Below, piece after piece: positions 32,672-43,930 of a stretch of DNA of 64,000 nt. Where the stretch lies: positions 1,364,001-1,428,000 of the forward strand of contig JAJTTP010000008.1 in NCBI GenBank assembly GCA_023313575.1. Reading direction: 5' to 3'. Source of the DNA: Eutypella sp. D-1. Lineage: Eukaryota; Ascomycota; Sordariomycetes; Xylariales; Diatrypaceae. A model generated the notes under the pieces. It saw nothing but the letters and a program-made list of their open reading frames with translations. It was not told where the DNA came from and searched no databases. Position 1 is the first letter of the stretch. Each line of letters starts with the position of its first letter. A program made the translations under genes and the position numbers.

Positions 32672-35600
32672 TAATGGGGGTTATGGGCGACGATGAAAGA
32701 AGAAAAAAAGTAAGAAAGGAAAAGAAGAAAAAAAACATACAGAAATGACAATGTAGGAAGGAGAGGTTGAGTGATAAGGGATGCGGGGGGGAGGACAGGA
32801 CAGGAGGTGGGAGGAGAGCCACTCCCCAATCTACTTGTTTATGGGGGGGGGGGAGTTATAAGGAAGTTTCGCGCGGAAACTGAGAAAGGAAGGTCGGAGG
32901 AAAGAAAGTGAAAAGAAATGAAGGCAAGAAAGAAAGTGCAGAGCAAGAGAGAGTGTGTGTGTACGTAGGCTGTTAGCGGGGGGAGATGGGAATTGTGGAG
33001 GAGTGGGATGGAGGGAGGAAGGGAGGAATAAACTATACAACTACCTACCTGAAGAAGAAGATCCTTAACTCGTCTCCAAGAATAAGAAGATGTTGGCTTT
33101 TAAGTATAAACGAAATCGCGCGGCATTCTCGCCTGTTTTTTCTTATTCTATCTTTCTTTCTTTCTTTCTCTTATTTTTGCTCTTGGTATACTAACTGACT
33201 GAACTACCAATCCGTATGTCTTTTATGTCTTGTATCTTATTTGTCTGTTTGTTTTGTCTATATATTGCCCGGCCCTGGGGATTTATTTTATCTCTGCCGG
33301 CCCGGCTCTCGCTGGTGCGTTTAGGGAATGCGATGAGTGTCGCTACCTACCTACACTCACTGCAAAGGAAGGAAGGAAGGAAGGCTGGGGGCCGCCCTCT
33401 GTTTTTTTGGAGAGGGGGGGGGGAGGGGGGAGGGGGGGGGGGTATCGAAATGTCAAGAATCTGTGATGCCCTATAGCAGAGGCGAAAACGGAATGCGCCT
33501 GGTGGTGTGTCTCGTCTCGCCTCTGATAGTAGTAGAGGCAACCTACCTCAAGTCCTTACTACCTACTAGGTCTTGGCCAGTTCAGTCTTCCTCACTGGTG
33601 TCTCCCAAAGCATCCATGGATAGATACTAAATCATACTGACCATGATGTGATTGATTGTCCACAGACTGATCTCCGTCATGATGTATTCTCGTGTTTTTT
33701 TGGAGATTTTGAGCCTTTCGGAATTGAAATACGCACAGGAGCAGGATCGATATCAAAGTTCCCGAAGATATGGCTTGCTGGTGGCTCATGCGGGGAGCAT
33801 GTACGGACTATCGTATCCATTCCCCGAAGAGATATAAAAAGCCCTTGCGGTTCTCTCTCATAGGGAGGAACCTACGTCATATCGCGCCTCCCCCCTCCCC
33901 TCCTCCCTCCAAGGGAAAATCCGTCCCCAGATTTCGCTTAAGGCACTCCTCCCCAAAAACCCATTTATAGACGATCTACCCGGCTGCCCGACCGGACTGA
34001 ATGAATACGAAGGGGGGGCTACTACTGGTGAACCTTTTATCGTGTGTGTTCCCGCCCTATCGTTGGCTCCGGCTTTCCAATCTGCTGCCGCCCTTTCGTT
34101 TTCGGGACGCCACATCAAAGCATTAAAAAAAGCCTCAGCTTGGTTTTTTTTTTCTGGTTGCGAGGTAGTTGTCCGCCCAATCACGGCCAAAAAGACCAAC
34201 CCGTCCCCCTCCCCTTGCTAACCTAACCTAACCTTACCCGCCGCCGTCCACGTCCACGTGTTGGTCGGCCGACCTGGCTGGCCTGAGCTCCCAGGTTCGT
34301 TCAGCCTCCTAAAAATAACCCACCCGATCCCTGGCTGGCGGAGTTGAAGGGGACCACCCCCCCCCCCCCAGTCCATGCAACAATGGCATAACTGGTTGCT
34401 AGCCGTTGCAGCAGAACGCAGAATCAATCTACGTACCTGCCTGCCTGACTAAGTCACACAGAGATGGGGCGCTTTCCATCTCCTTACACAGTAGTAGTAT
34501 CATATCTTGCTTTCACGGGGACGGGGTTACTCGAAGCGCGCTGCCAAGATCGCCGACCATCTACTTATTGTTTTTCTCTTTCAACTGAACCCCGACCGGC
34601 CGACTGAGTTACAATACATAGTGGTAAAACGCCTCACGGGAGTTCGCTGCTGAGTTACCTGAGGCGCACATCTGGCATTGTGCGCAAAGGTGGAAAGCTT
34701 CAAATGATAGGAGGAAAGTACTATGTTCGGCCGTCGCGCGGCGAAATCTAATCGCTGTCTGATTTTCATTGTTTTTTTTCTCTTTCACTGCTATCGGTGT
34801 TACTTATAATGATACTTGAAGGCGGCACTCAGCATCATATATACTTGAGCATAGAATTGCGCGGGATCGTCCGCTACCGGTACATATTACTGGTATGGAC
34901 CTTGGCTAGCTTAGACCTTCCAATAAAGAGCAAGAGACGTTCATACGGATACGATTTGAATACTCTGCGCTCTCTGTGTCCCCGGTCTCTCTCTCTCTCT
35001 CTTTTCACGGAGGTGCGCTACTAGAGTCTTACTACCATTTCCGCTGCCGTCTACTTTGGCACCTCGAACGACCAGTCATGAGAGCAAGAAGAATCTCCCG
35101 GCATTAACGTACTCATGGGCTACGCGGTCTCCATACGGGAGAGCGCGGCCCACTTGCCCGAAAAGGGGGGTGTTCGCCGGAGAGCTTGTCATACGATCAC
35201 TATCTAGATAGGTAACTTATGCTTCAGAATTCGCAAAGTGGCTGGCAAACAAATGCTGCTGCTCTGCTCGAACGAGCTGGGCGACAAGGAGCCAATGCCC
35301 CCCCCTCCCGCCGCTGCCGCTCCCCTTCTTCCTTCCACTGATTAAACATTACTTTGAACCAAATAGCAAAAGAGAGAAAGTATTTTAGGTTTTTCAAAAA
35401 AGGGTTCTTCTTTCTAAAACCTTCCCTATCCCTAGTCCATCTCCACGGACACAGAGTGACACAACACAGAACCACCTACGTACCTCGCGGTATCACGGCA
35501 ATCTGTGCCTACTCGCCTATCGGAGGAACTTATTGGATGTGCGCTGTATCATCCTTGTCGGACGCAAGATTTCACCTGTCCCGCGGTGGTCGGTTTCGTG

Positions 35601-36998
35601 TTCGGCACCGGCCATGGGATATGGGATACGGATATGGATGTGGATGTGGATACGGGGCGAGCAAGACGAAACCCTCAAAGCCTGTTGTCCCCGTGTGTGT
35701 ATGTATGTTCGATTAGAAGTCCAAGAGGCAAGAAATTCGTTCTACCAGTAGACGCTGGTTCCCGTACCCGGAAGCTATTTCATCCGGTGCAACTCGCTAT
35801 CTCCTTTCTTTCCCCCCTTCTACCCCTCCCCTCTTCCAAAATGGCCCCGTCTCTGCTGTTTCTTTGGTGGAATGGTCCTGGTGCGGGAGTCCCTCCCATC
35901 TAATTTCACCTGATGATGGGTCTTGAGAATCCAGGTCCTATTATCTACCTAGGTATCGCAAAGAAATTTTTCATGAGAGCTAGAAAGAAAAGGGGCGGAA
36001 AGAAAATGAAACGTTTCCTTCCACGCAGTCAGTTGCTCAATCGTATCTCCGCCCTTCGTATCTCCGTCTTTGTGGGATGAAAGTGTTGCCAAGAATTCCT
36101 GGTGCGGCCTCCCCCAGGAGAACATTCTGACATGGTTCGGAGGCTCTGGAGTAATCGGGATCCTTATCTTTCACGAAATTCATGTAGCCGAACCCCCAGA
36201 GTGCGCGCAAGTCGTAGAGGAGTCATAATACTCGAGGCTTGGAACGCGCAAGCTCCCTCTGCAGCCTCGGCCTCTTCCACATGGCATATGTTGGGTATTC
36301 CTTTTCTTTATTTTGTTTGGGGGGGGGGGGAGGGGGGTGATCTGCAAGCATCTTTCTTTGGGTTCTTCTCAGGCCTTCTTTTCTACAGAACCACAGGAAC
36401 TACTACAGAAGATCCCACGGGTACGTGCAGGCTACCGCCAGCATTTCTTGTATTGGCGACGTGATACACCCGCCACCTTGTTCCCCCCTCATACGAAGGT
36501 CTCTAATTCTCGTCGGCGCGGAAAGATGCAGGAGCTGTGCGACGCGGCCGGACTGGTCTAGTCTGTGTATGTGCTGGTACCCTGCGACCCGGTCGTGGCC
36601 TGGTGGCCCTCCTCTACACCGTCCCATCCCAGCTGTTTCCCCTAACTAAGTTACTCTAATCATTTTACAGCCCATCTCTGTTGCGCACCTTACACACGGC
36701 AACCCTTCGCGCCGAACGTCATCGTGTTGTGCCATCTCATGAACCCTGGTATACCTGGACGACCCCGGCCTGGGTATATATTTTCACATGGCACGTTCGA
36801 TAGCGCGGGGCTGCGTCGCCGCAGCAGAGACAGATATGGACAGGGGCCCCGTCACTTTTCTTCGTCAGCAAAAGTTGTCTCTCCCCCTCCCCCCCGGTGG
36901 TCCTTACCAGCCACGTCATTCGTTTATACAACGTTATTATTATACTGCTGGATTATGTGGTCTTCTCGTTCCTGATTTTTACCACTCGTTAGATTGTC
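32672..36998. other. Intergenic, no supported gene
   Basis: It includes A-rich and G-run tracts (33412-33441, 36317-36339), a CTTT microsatellite near 33149-33168, three CTAAC units at 34218-34232, a C-run near 34359 and GGATAT-like hexamers at 35614-35656. A frame at 36313-36561 is followed by intron-like signals (GTATGT at about 36567, CTAACTAAG and TTTACAG ending near 36669), so a 5' exon of the next gene may be hidden here. I could not confirm one. Confidence 0.5.
35614..35656. repeat. Imperfect GGATAT-type hexamer repeat
   Basis: About six degenerate copies of GGATAT/GGATGT/GGATAC follow one another. It is a short minisatellite in intergenic DNA. Confidence 0.7.
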
Positions 36999-39183
36999 AT
37001 GACTAGACGCTATAACCATCACGATACCCCCGATAGGAAAACTGATAAGGTGTCAGCCGAGTCTGCCATGGGACGCCGAAAGGCAAACGAGAATGAAGAA
37101 GCTTGCGCTTCTCGCAGGCACCTCGATAGCCAGAGTAATAGGAGAAACGATCACCCGAGACCAGAGGACTCTGGATTAAACGACCCGGCGGCCTGTATCA
37201 GAGCCTGCAGAGACCAATTCATCCTGGCGAGGACAGGCGAGACCGGCGATGATTTCGAAGAGATATGTCGCGTACTCTCCCAAGCGCAACATAATAATGA
37301 CTTGCGGGAGCTGTACACTTGCGATGCGACGTACTGCGGTGTGGCGAACTGTGCGGCTGATCTGGATCGTGAGTGTCACCGTTGCTACGTATGAGAAGGG
37401 GCCACGTTACCAATACCAGCTTCTAGCTAACGTCGACCTCATCATTAATGTATGCCAAAGGTGAGCATCATCCACCGGACATTAACCTTTCTCCTCACCT
37501 TGGAGCCTTAATCTTGACCACACCCATAGTCTACACTTTTATGCGATTTTCGATCCGGGCCCCCCGACAGACCCGAAGCCAGACCTTTGTCGTGACGAAG
37601 CGAATTCCAGCTCTGAGACCGAGCCGCCATGCTCTCCGACTGGACCAAGCGCGCTGGCGGAACCATTACCGGATGGCAGGAGAACGACCGTCCTGGGAGG
37701 TTCCCGGCCTAGCACGGCCTCCCTGTCTACGAGCGCCACGCCGACATCCTCGGTCCCGGGGGGTACTAACTCTCCAAATACCGCTCCAGACGTCGCCGCG
37801 CCCTCGGACGCAGTGCCCACTGGATTGTCGACGGGAGGCAAGGCGGCCATCGGGATCTGCTCGGGGATAGCGCTTCTATCAATACTCCTTCTTATCCTGT
37901 TCATAATAAGGCGGCGGAGAAAAGATCGTAAGCTCTACCTCAGAGCCGCCGACCAGCCCCCGCACCTTAGCCGCCCTCCGTCGCGGCCAGCGAGCGGCGC
38001 CTTCACGCCGCTCATCACCCCGCCGCCCTCCGCCTCGTCGCGGAATCCACCTTCGACGCCACCCGCTCGGCTGAGCAATCGCAAGTTCCTTCCCCTCATG
38101 CTCAGACAGGCCGACACCGCGCAGTCCTCGCCATCCAGCCTGTACCCGCCCCCGGAGTACCAGGACTCCCCCACCTCAGCGTCCCCTGCCCACGTCTCAT
38201 CGGGGTACTACAACAAGCTCTTCCCGCCCCAGTCGCAGAACCACGAGCGCCGGCAGACTCCGATGCCGCCGCTTGGTAATACGACAGCCGCGGACATGGT
38301 CCCTGACTCGCCCCTTCCGCCACCACCACCGCCGGTCGTGGTGGCCCGGGATAGTGCCGCCTCTCTCGGAAACTATCCAGTGGTGACGGGCGAGAGATCG
38401 GCTTCGCGCGGCGAGAACAAGGCGAACTCAGTCGATTCGGGCACTGCGACGGTGGCGGAGACCAGCACGCCACCAGTCTCGCCTTCGTGGGCCCCCGCGA
38501 GTTCCCTGGCGCAGGATCTTCCTGACCTTGCGGCGGCACCCCTCGGACCACCGCCGAACAGGGCGCTTCCCCCGACGCCGCTACAAGGCTATCAGCAGCA
38601 GCAGCAGCGACACGACCTCAACAACCAGCAGCGCCAGTACCAGGTATCACCTACGAGCACCCTCTCTCTATCCCCTTTATCCCTCACCTTCCCACAACAT
38701 CAGCAGCACCCGTCCGTAGTAGACGGCGCCTTCACCTTTGGCAGTAACGGCACAAATGTAGAGAAGACGCCACTGCAACTGCAACAGCAGACGCCGGGTG
38801 CGATTGGTCTCGCGGTTGCCCCTCCCACGCCTTCACCCACATGCACCATCATCGCCGCCCCCAAGGCCAGCGCCGGCCATGTCCACAACCACAGCAGCAC
38901 CGGCAGCAGAGAAGACCTCTCGGCGCGCGACCTCCGGGAACTGACGGAGTCGTATGCGCGCGAGACGCGCGAGAGCTGGGGGAGCTGGAGCGGGGCCGGG
39001 GGAGGCGGTCCGGGTATCGGTGGCGGTGGCGGTAGTAATGGCGGGTTTGGCGGGACGGGCGGGAAATTCAGAAAGGGGAGTAATGGCAGTCCCCGGAGCA
39101 GCGGGTCCGTTGCCGGGGGACCTGACGCCGCAGTGGCGATGAGAGATCTGGACCTCGAGAAGCTAGGGGGCAGCTATCGGTAA
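36999..39183 (+). CDS. Single-pass membrane protein with Cys-rich ectodomain and long disordered tail (~685 aa; N-terminus uncertain)
   Basis: Exons 36999-37368, 37427-37460 and 37530-39183 join through introns of 58 and 69 bases into one frame of 686 codons. A Cys-rich region (about 66-133: C66, C70, C90, C108, C113, C118, C133) spans all three exons, which supports the splicing. A Ser/Thr/Pro-rich stalk (about 145-235) leads to a clear transmembrane helix (240-261) followed by RRRRK, so the N-terminus should face outward. The ~420-residue tail is Pro/Ser/Thr-rich with polyproline, polyglutamine (YQQQQQR) and glycine-rich segments. The layout resembles fungal cell-surface sensors, but the Cys pattern is neither WSC nor clearly CFEM, and I do not recognise a named family. 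No signal peptide precedes the Cys domain from this ATG; residues 1-60 are strongly hydrophilic. A true start exon upstream, joined at or before the TTAG at 36990-36993, is likely. The stop codon lies inside a perfect donor sequence. Confidence 0.7.
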
Positions 39184-42100
39184 GTGTAATGGGTGTATGT
39201 ATGTATGTATGTATGTATGTGTTTATCATGTATATGTAGGTGGTCCTTGCCTGCGGGTTCGTCGCATCCTCCATTACGGGGGACGAACGCTGGTTGTTGA
39301 AACTGTGTAATAGGAGGAATGAAGCTCGATTCGCACGGTACATGAGGCTAGGGGGGTTCCCCGGTGGTGTCGGAGACAACGCCGGGTTTCAGAAAGGGAG
39401 ATACCTACATAATACCCAACTAATATTTTACTTGCCTGCCTACTTACACCAAAGCAATTAATTGGTTTACTTAATGCTATATTATAGATACTACGCATGT
39501 ACTTTGGACGTAGCATCGCTCAAGGTCAACCAAGCCAAGTAAATCGGCCATGTACTCTTTGGAATGGCTAGATAATCGGATACCCAGTCCCGGTCGAACA
39601 TGAAGATGGCTCTCTATTCTTTCCTTTTTGGTTGCGATACTCTCGCGCCTAATACATCGCCATACTGTAATCATATTCTAGGTATCCTCATTTACTCCGT
39701 AATACGCAGAGGCCATCCGGATCTGTCAGGTCCGGTGGGAGTTTTCGGTGTCTGTGGCGGGCTCCACTTATTTACCCCTATTTTTGCCCCTATTCTCCCC
39801 TACGCGCCCCGTAAAATCCTACTGCTTGTCATTTCAGACCCGCATTCCGTGAACATAATATCAGAACAAAATTTTGTAAAGATCGAGCTCTCCACAACAC
39901 GTGCAAGGAATACCTTTAATTCAAACGCATTATGCCCAAGATCGATCTGCCAAATATTCGTGTGTTCGGAACAAAGCCTAGATTAGTTGACACGCGATCT
40001 TTACTAGAGGGAACCCACCGAACCCGGATAGTATACGCATCCGAGCTAAATGTACGACGCGGGTATTCCTGTCCCGCATATACTACGTACAAATAGCATC
40101 TAAAAGATATACACAGTTGGTGATATGTTCTAGCTGGGGTTCGAGAACACCCAGACCGTGTTCCCATTTGTGTCTTATCAATCTCATCCATGGTAATGTA
40201 GATCCTAGCGTGCATATTGAAGCTGCAGCATAGCTGCGAATAGACGGTCTTACTGTCATACCGCCTCCATGAATGAGATCAAATAGTGACATGATCAGCG
40301 GGTCGGCAGATGGCTTTGCGCATTGTCAGATTACGTGCAGTCAGTTCTTCTATGCGCGACTTGGCTCCACATGGCCCTGTGTGTGCGGTTTTCCGCTACA
40401 CCAGAGTTCATACCATTTACAGGCGAGGTGGAAAAATACGAAAGGTTCGTGTATGTAATATTGACAGATTAAAAATGGATGGGAGAAAGCCAAACAGATC
40501 ACTAACACAACACTGCCTATCGTATATGTTCGATCTATTAACCAAGGGTCTGGCGTAATGGTAACGGGGCTAGTTTGACCCGTTTGATGCTACTTCACAG
40601 ACCTGTACGTAGGATAGTGTTCTCAACCGCCGAACAGAGTGTATATGTCAGGATGGTGTACGAAGGAGGAGACAGCAGGTTACCCATAGGTGGAGTCAAG
40701 ACTAATGACTAACGCGAGGTTATTATCGACCTTTTCCCCTTCTGTTAGAGATAAAAGACATTCTCCAATGCTAGGCCACGGGCCAATATTGATGTCCCTA
40801 TGCAGCTACAACACGACAACATGCTTGAATCTATGTGAGGATACTTGTGAGTCCGTTTTAATATATCCTTGACAACTAAGGGTACCTCGTATGGGCCTTA
40901 GGACCGTAAAAAGGTATAGTTAGGAAATTGACTCATTTTTGCTACGTACTATAAACGGGGATCTTATAGGTACAAGCGGCGGGTTTTGGTTGACCGACAC
41001 TGAGCCCTGTCAGGGAATTCCTCATCGAATAACACAGAGCCCCGGCATTTGGCAAGGTTTTTGTTGCTCGCAATGACAACCGAGTGATCCGTTACGGACT
41101 GTCATCTGGCAATTCTACACGTGGAGACGGGTGCCGTTCCCCCCGGATCATCGGGACGGTTTCGGATACACTACTTCGCCCTCTCCCGAATTCCCCCACA
41201 CTCCAAGGGCTCCGCCGGTTTTCTAAGGTAGCTAGGGGCGTATCCTGATGATTTAGGTAGTGTACCTATCCAGAGACCACGGTATTGCCGTGGTTGAGAA
41301 TGTGAGAAGCCTGATACGCTAGACAGGGACTTGCCGGAATAGCCGTCAGCATGCCGAGGTGGCTGGGGGGAAGTCTTAACCTATCTCGTCTGCGAACACT
41401 GCGTATGGAAGGCCGGTTGATGTTCATTCCATCTCTCAGGGGAACCTCCATAGGCTTTAGCTGCATAAGTTCGTTTCTTAAATGCCTCACCCCTGACATT
41501 ACGATACTCACATAAGCCCTGTGGGTTCTCTTAAGAAACGTTATCGCGCAATCACCGGACCCAGGGACCAGGATCGCCTTGACCTCAAGATCCATATCAG
41601 AGAACTAAATCGGGTGGGTACCCAGACGATCATAAAAGTTAAATCGTAACTATAACTCTTTTTTCACTTCGCCATTGTCTCCTAGTAGTATCTACAAGTA
41701 GGTAAATTCGTGACTACTACCCCTGTTGCGGTCTCGGTATTTGTCTCGTAGTTAGGGTCTCTAATAGAAAAGAGGCAAATCTCTTCTACACGCCTTTCCT
41801 TGAGGAGGAAAGGAGGCGAACGCACAATCTGATAAGAAGTAAGCTCTGGGACTGCTTTTGGCGGTGAGGTTGGTTTCCACAGTTATATCGCTTGCAAATA
41901 AGGGTTGAGCTAATTTGCCCATCACCCCTTGAATGATCAACGTTAGTCTAGAAATCTCTGTCGTAGTGGATGACAGCATGTATGTTCTAAAGTCCTGTTA
42001 AGACGACATCATAAAATGCTCATGACGCCGCGATCTGTATGATAGCCATTTACTTACCATTTCGAAAGGAAAAGGCTCTAGTTGTGTTACGGTCCTGGCG

Positions 42101-42900
42101 GAACCCTGTAGATTGTTCAGATCTGTTTGCTACTAGATATGACTAGTCGGACATTTGAACAAGCATCTGGTCTATAATAGACTGGCTATTATATGTACGG
42201 GTTGGTTCACCTGAAACAGACCTTCTGCCAAGTAGCCCGTTCGAGCCCCATAGCTGGTGAGACCCGCATATATCACAGCCATAGCCAGGTATAATAGATG
42301 TTGGGAAGAAGTACCATAGAATTTGTGATATCGCCATAGGCGTCTGGACCTACCTAGAGTAGACAAAAACGTTTTAGATCGATATATGACGTTAGACCTG
42401 TTCCTGAATTGGCCCCCAACTTGTCAACAATGGATCACTTCCATTTATAGTCCGTAATGTCTAGTTACATAAAATTTGCAACTGCTTAGTCAATCGATTC
42501 TAGCAGACCTTAATGGGCGCTCCCTGAAAGCACAAAGGCCAAGATAGCTTGAGTCCTGCTTATTATCGTAATTTCCAGGCTGATTCGGTATGACAGTGCT
42601 CCGGGGAGTATCTGATCAATTAGTGTTAATGATTGTGGGTGGTTGTTGGGGCAACTACAAGTCCTTTTTGATCGCCTCCGGCACTTCCCTCTAGAGATGC
42701 ACCTTCACCTGCATATATACCAATATGGCTCCGCGCTCATACATTTGCTTCATGCAAGATTCATGCATGCACACTGCATAGCAGGCCAGCAATAAACAAC
42801 GGGTCTCGTTGCATTCCAGAAGGCTCGAAAATGCCATGGGTACGGAGTACTCCGCGTTACACGGAGACTTCTCAATCTAATAGCTCTGTAGTTCAAGTAC
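39184..42900. other. Start of long gene-free region
   Basis: A GTAT microsatellite lies at 39195-39220 just after the stop of the membrane-protein gene. From about 39600 the DNA has few homopolymers or CT tracts, and no open frame exceeds about 130 codons. A 12-bp perfect palindrome CGGAGTACTCCG lies at 42843-42854. No transposon or RNA gene is recognised. Confidence 0.5.
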
Positions 42901-43930
42901 ATTTGATTTTTCTCTTGTAGTGAAGCTATGCTGGATATACGTATATTGTATTTATGTCTTAAGTTGTTTTATGGAGATAGGTATCCATCCCCTGAATGCT
43001 ATATGTTATCTGCTTTATATAGACAACCTCTTAGCCAGTCTATTAACTATTTTGTTGATATTTATGGATATCTTAGAAGAGACTGTTGGAGATGGAGCCT
43101 CAGTAAGAAAGTTATGCGTCAACTCCTAGAATACGATACTATAAGTTTGGTTTCACCGATCCAAATTATTATGATATCGTGTTGGGAGTCTCAAATTGAC
43201 ACGACCCAGTAGGTAGTAATACCAGAGAAAGTACCGCAGCCACGACCCTGTGATTCCCACCTCAACCATCTTAACTCCATCAGTTATCTGTCTTGATCAT
43301 CAACTCTTGTCCTTGAGACTTAATCAGTTCTTATCTAAGTAGCTCGGTCCCCTCTGAAGCTAATTATCCCCAAGAAGTCTCGTATCGAAGGACATTCAGC
43401 ACGAAGTCAGTGCGAAATTGATCTCCCACTTATGTCACTCGAACAACATACATTAAAAAGATATGTAATGGCAACTTTTTGAAGATACAAAAGTGACCAC
43501 GCTGATGAAGAGACCCAGAGTTCCCTTTCACGTATTGTCCTTGGTCGAAGAACTCTAAAGACAACTGCCCAAAGCAACAATTACTACCAGCTCATAACAA
43601 CATGATATAATATCTGCAAATAAGTAGGATAACATCTCGGATCCCGTGTTACTATAGAGTCTTCACTCCTATTACTAACTAGGGTCACTATCTTATCGAG
43701 GCAAGGCTTTAAGCTGTCTCTTTTGTTAATCTTTAAGATGGTTAACCACCCAAAACCAATAAAGATATATTGCAGAACCTATCATAAACTTATATCCTCC
43801 TAGTCAACATAGTACATATGTGTATAAAATGAAGACTCACCTCAGAGCGAAGGAACACATCATATTCAAGTGGTATTGTCCTTCCTATAGATCACTTGTA
43901 GAGATGTCTTTTAAGCCATATTTCTGAAGT
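42901..43930. other. AT-rich island with strand-skewed composition
   Basis: Sampled lines are about one-third G+C, against roughly half around it. From about 43200 to 43830 C greatly exceeds G on the plus strand: 50 C versus 15 G in the 180 bases at 43261-43320, 43561-43620 and 43741-43800. No coding frame is recognised. A decayed or mutated repeat is possible; nothing diagnostic remains. Confidence 0.5.

Noticed and set aside
34218..34232. Three CTAAC units suggesting a telomere-like repeat
   Set aside because: Only three copies, internal to the window, and the unit is not the CCCTAA expected of filamentous fungi.
36313..36561. 82-codon frame upstream of the membrane-protein gene, followed by intron-like signals
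   Set aside because: I could not connect it in frame to 36999 or recognise it; kept only as a place to look for a missing first exon.
40543..40600. tRNA A-box-like TGGCGTAATGGTAACG
   Set aside because: No B-box follows within tRNA distance and no cloverleaf can be drawn.
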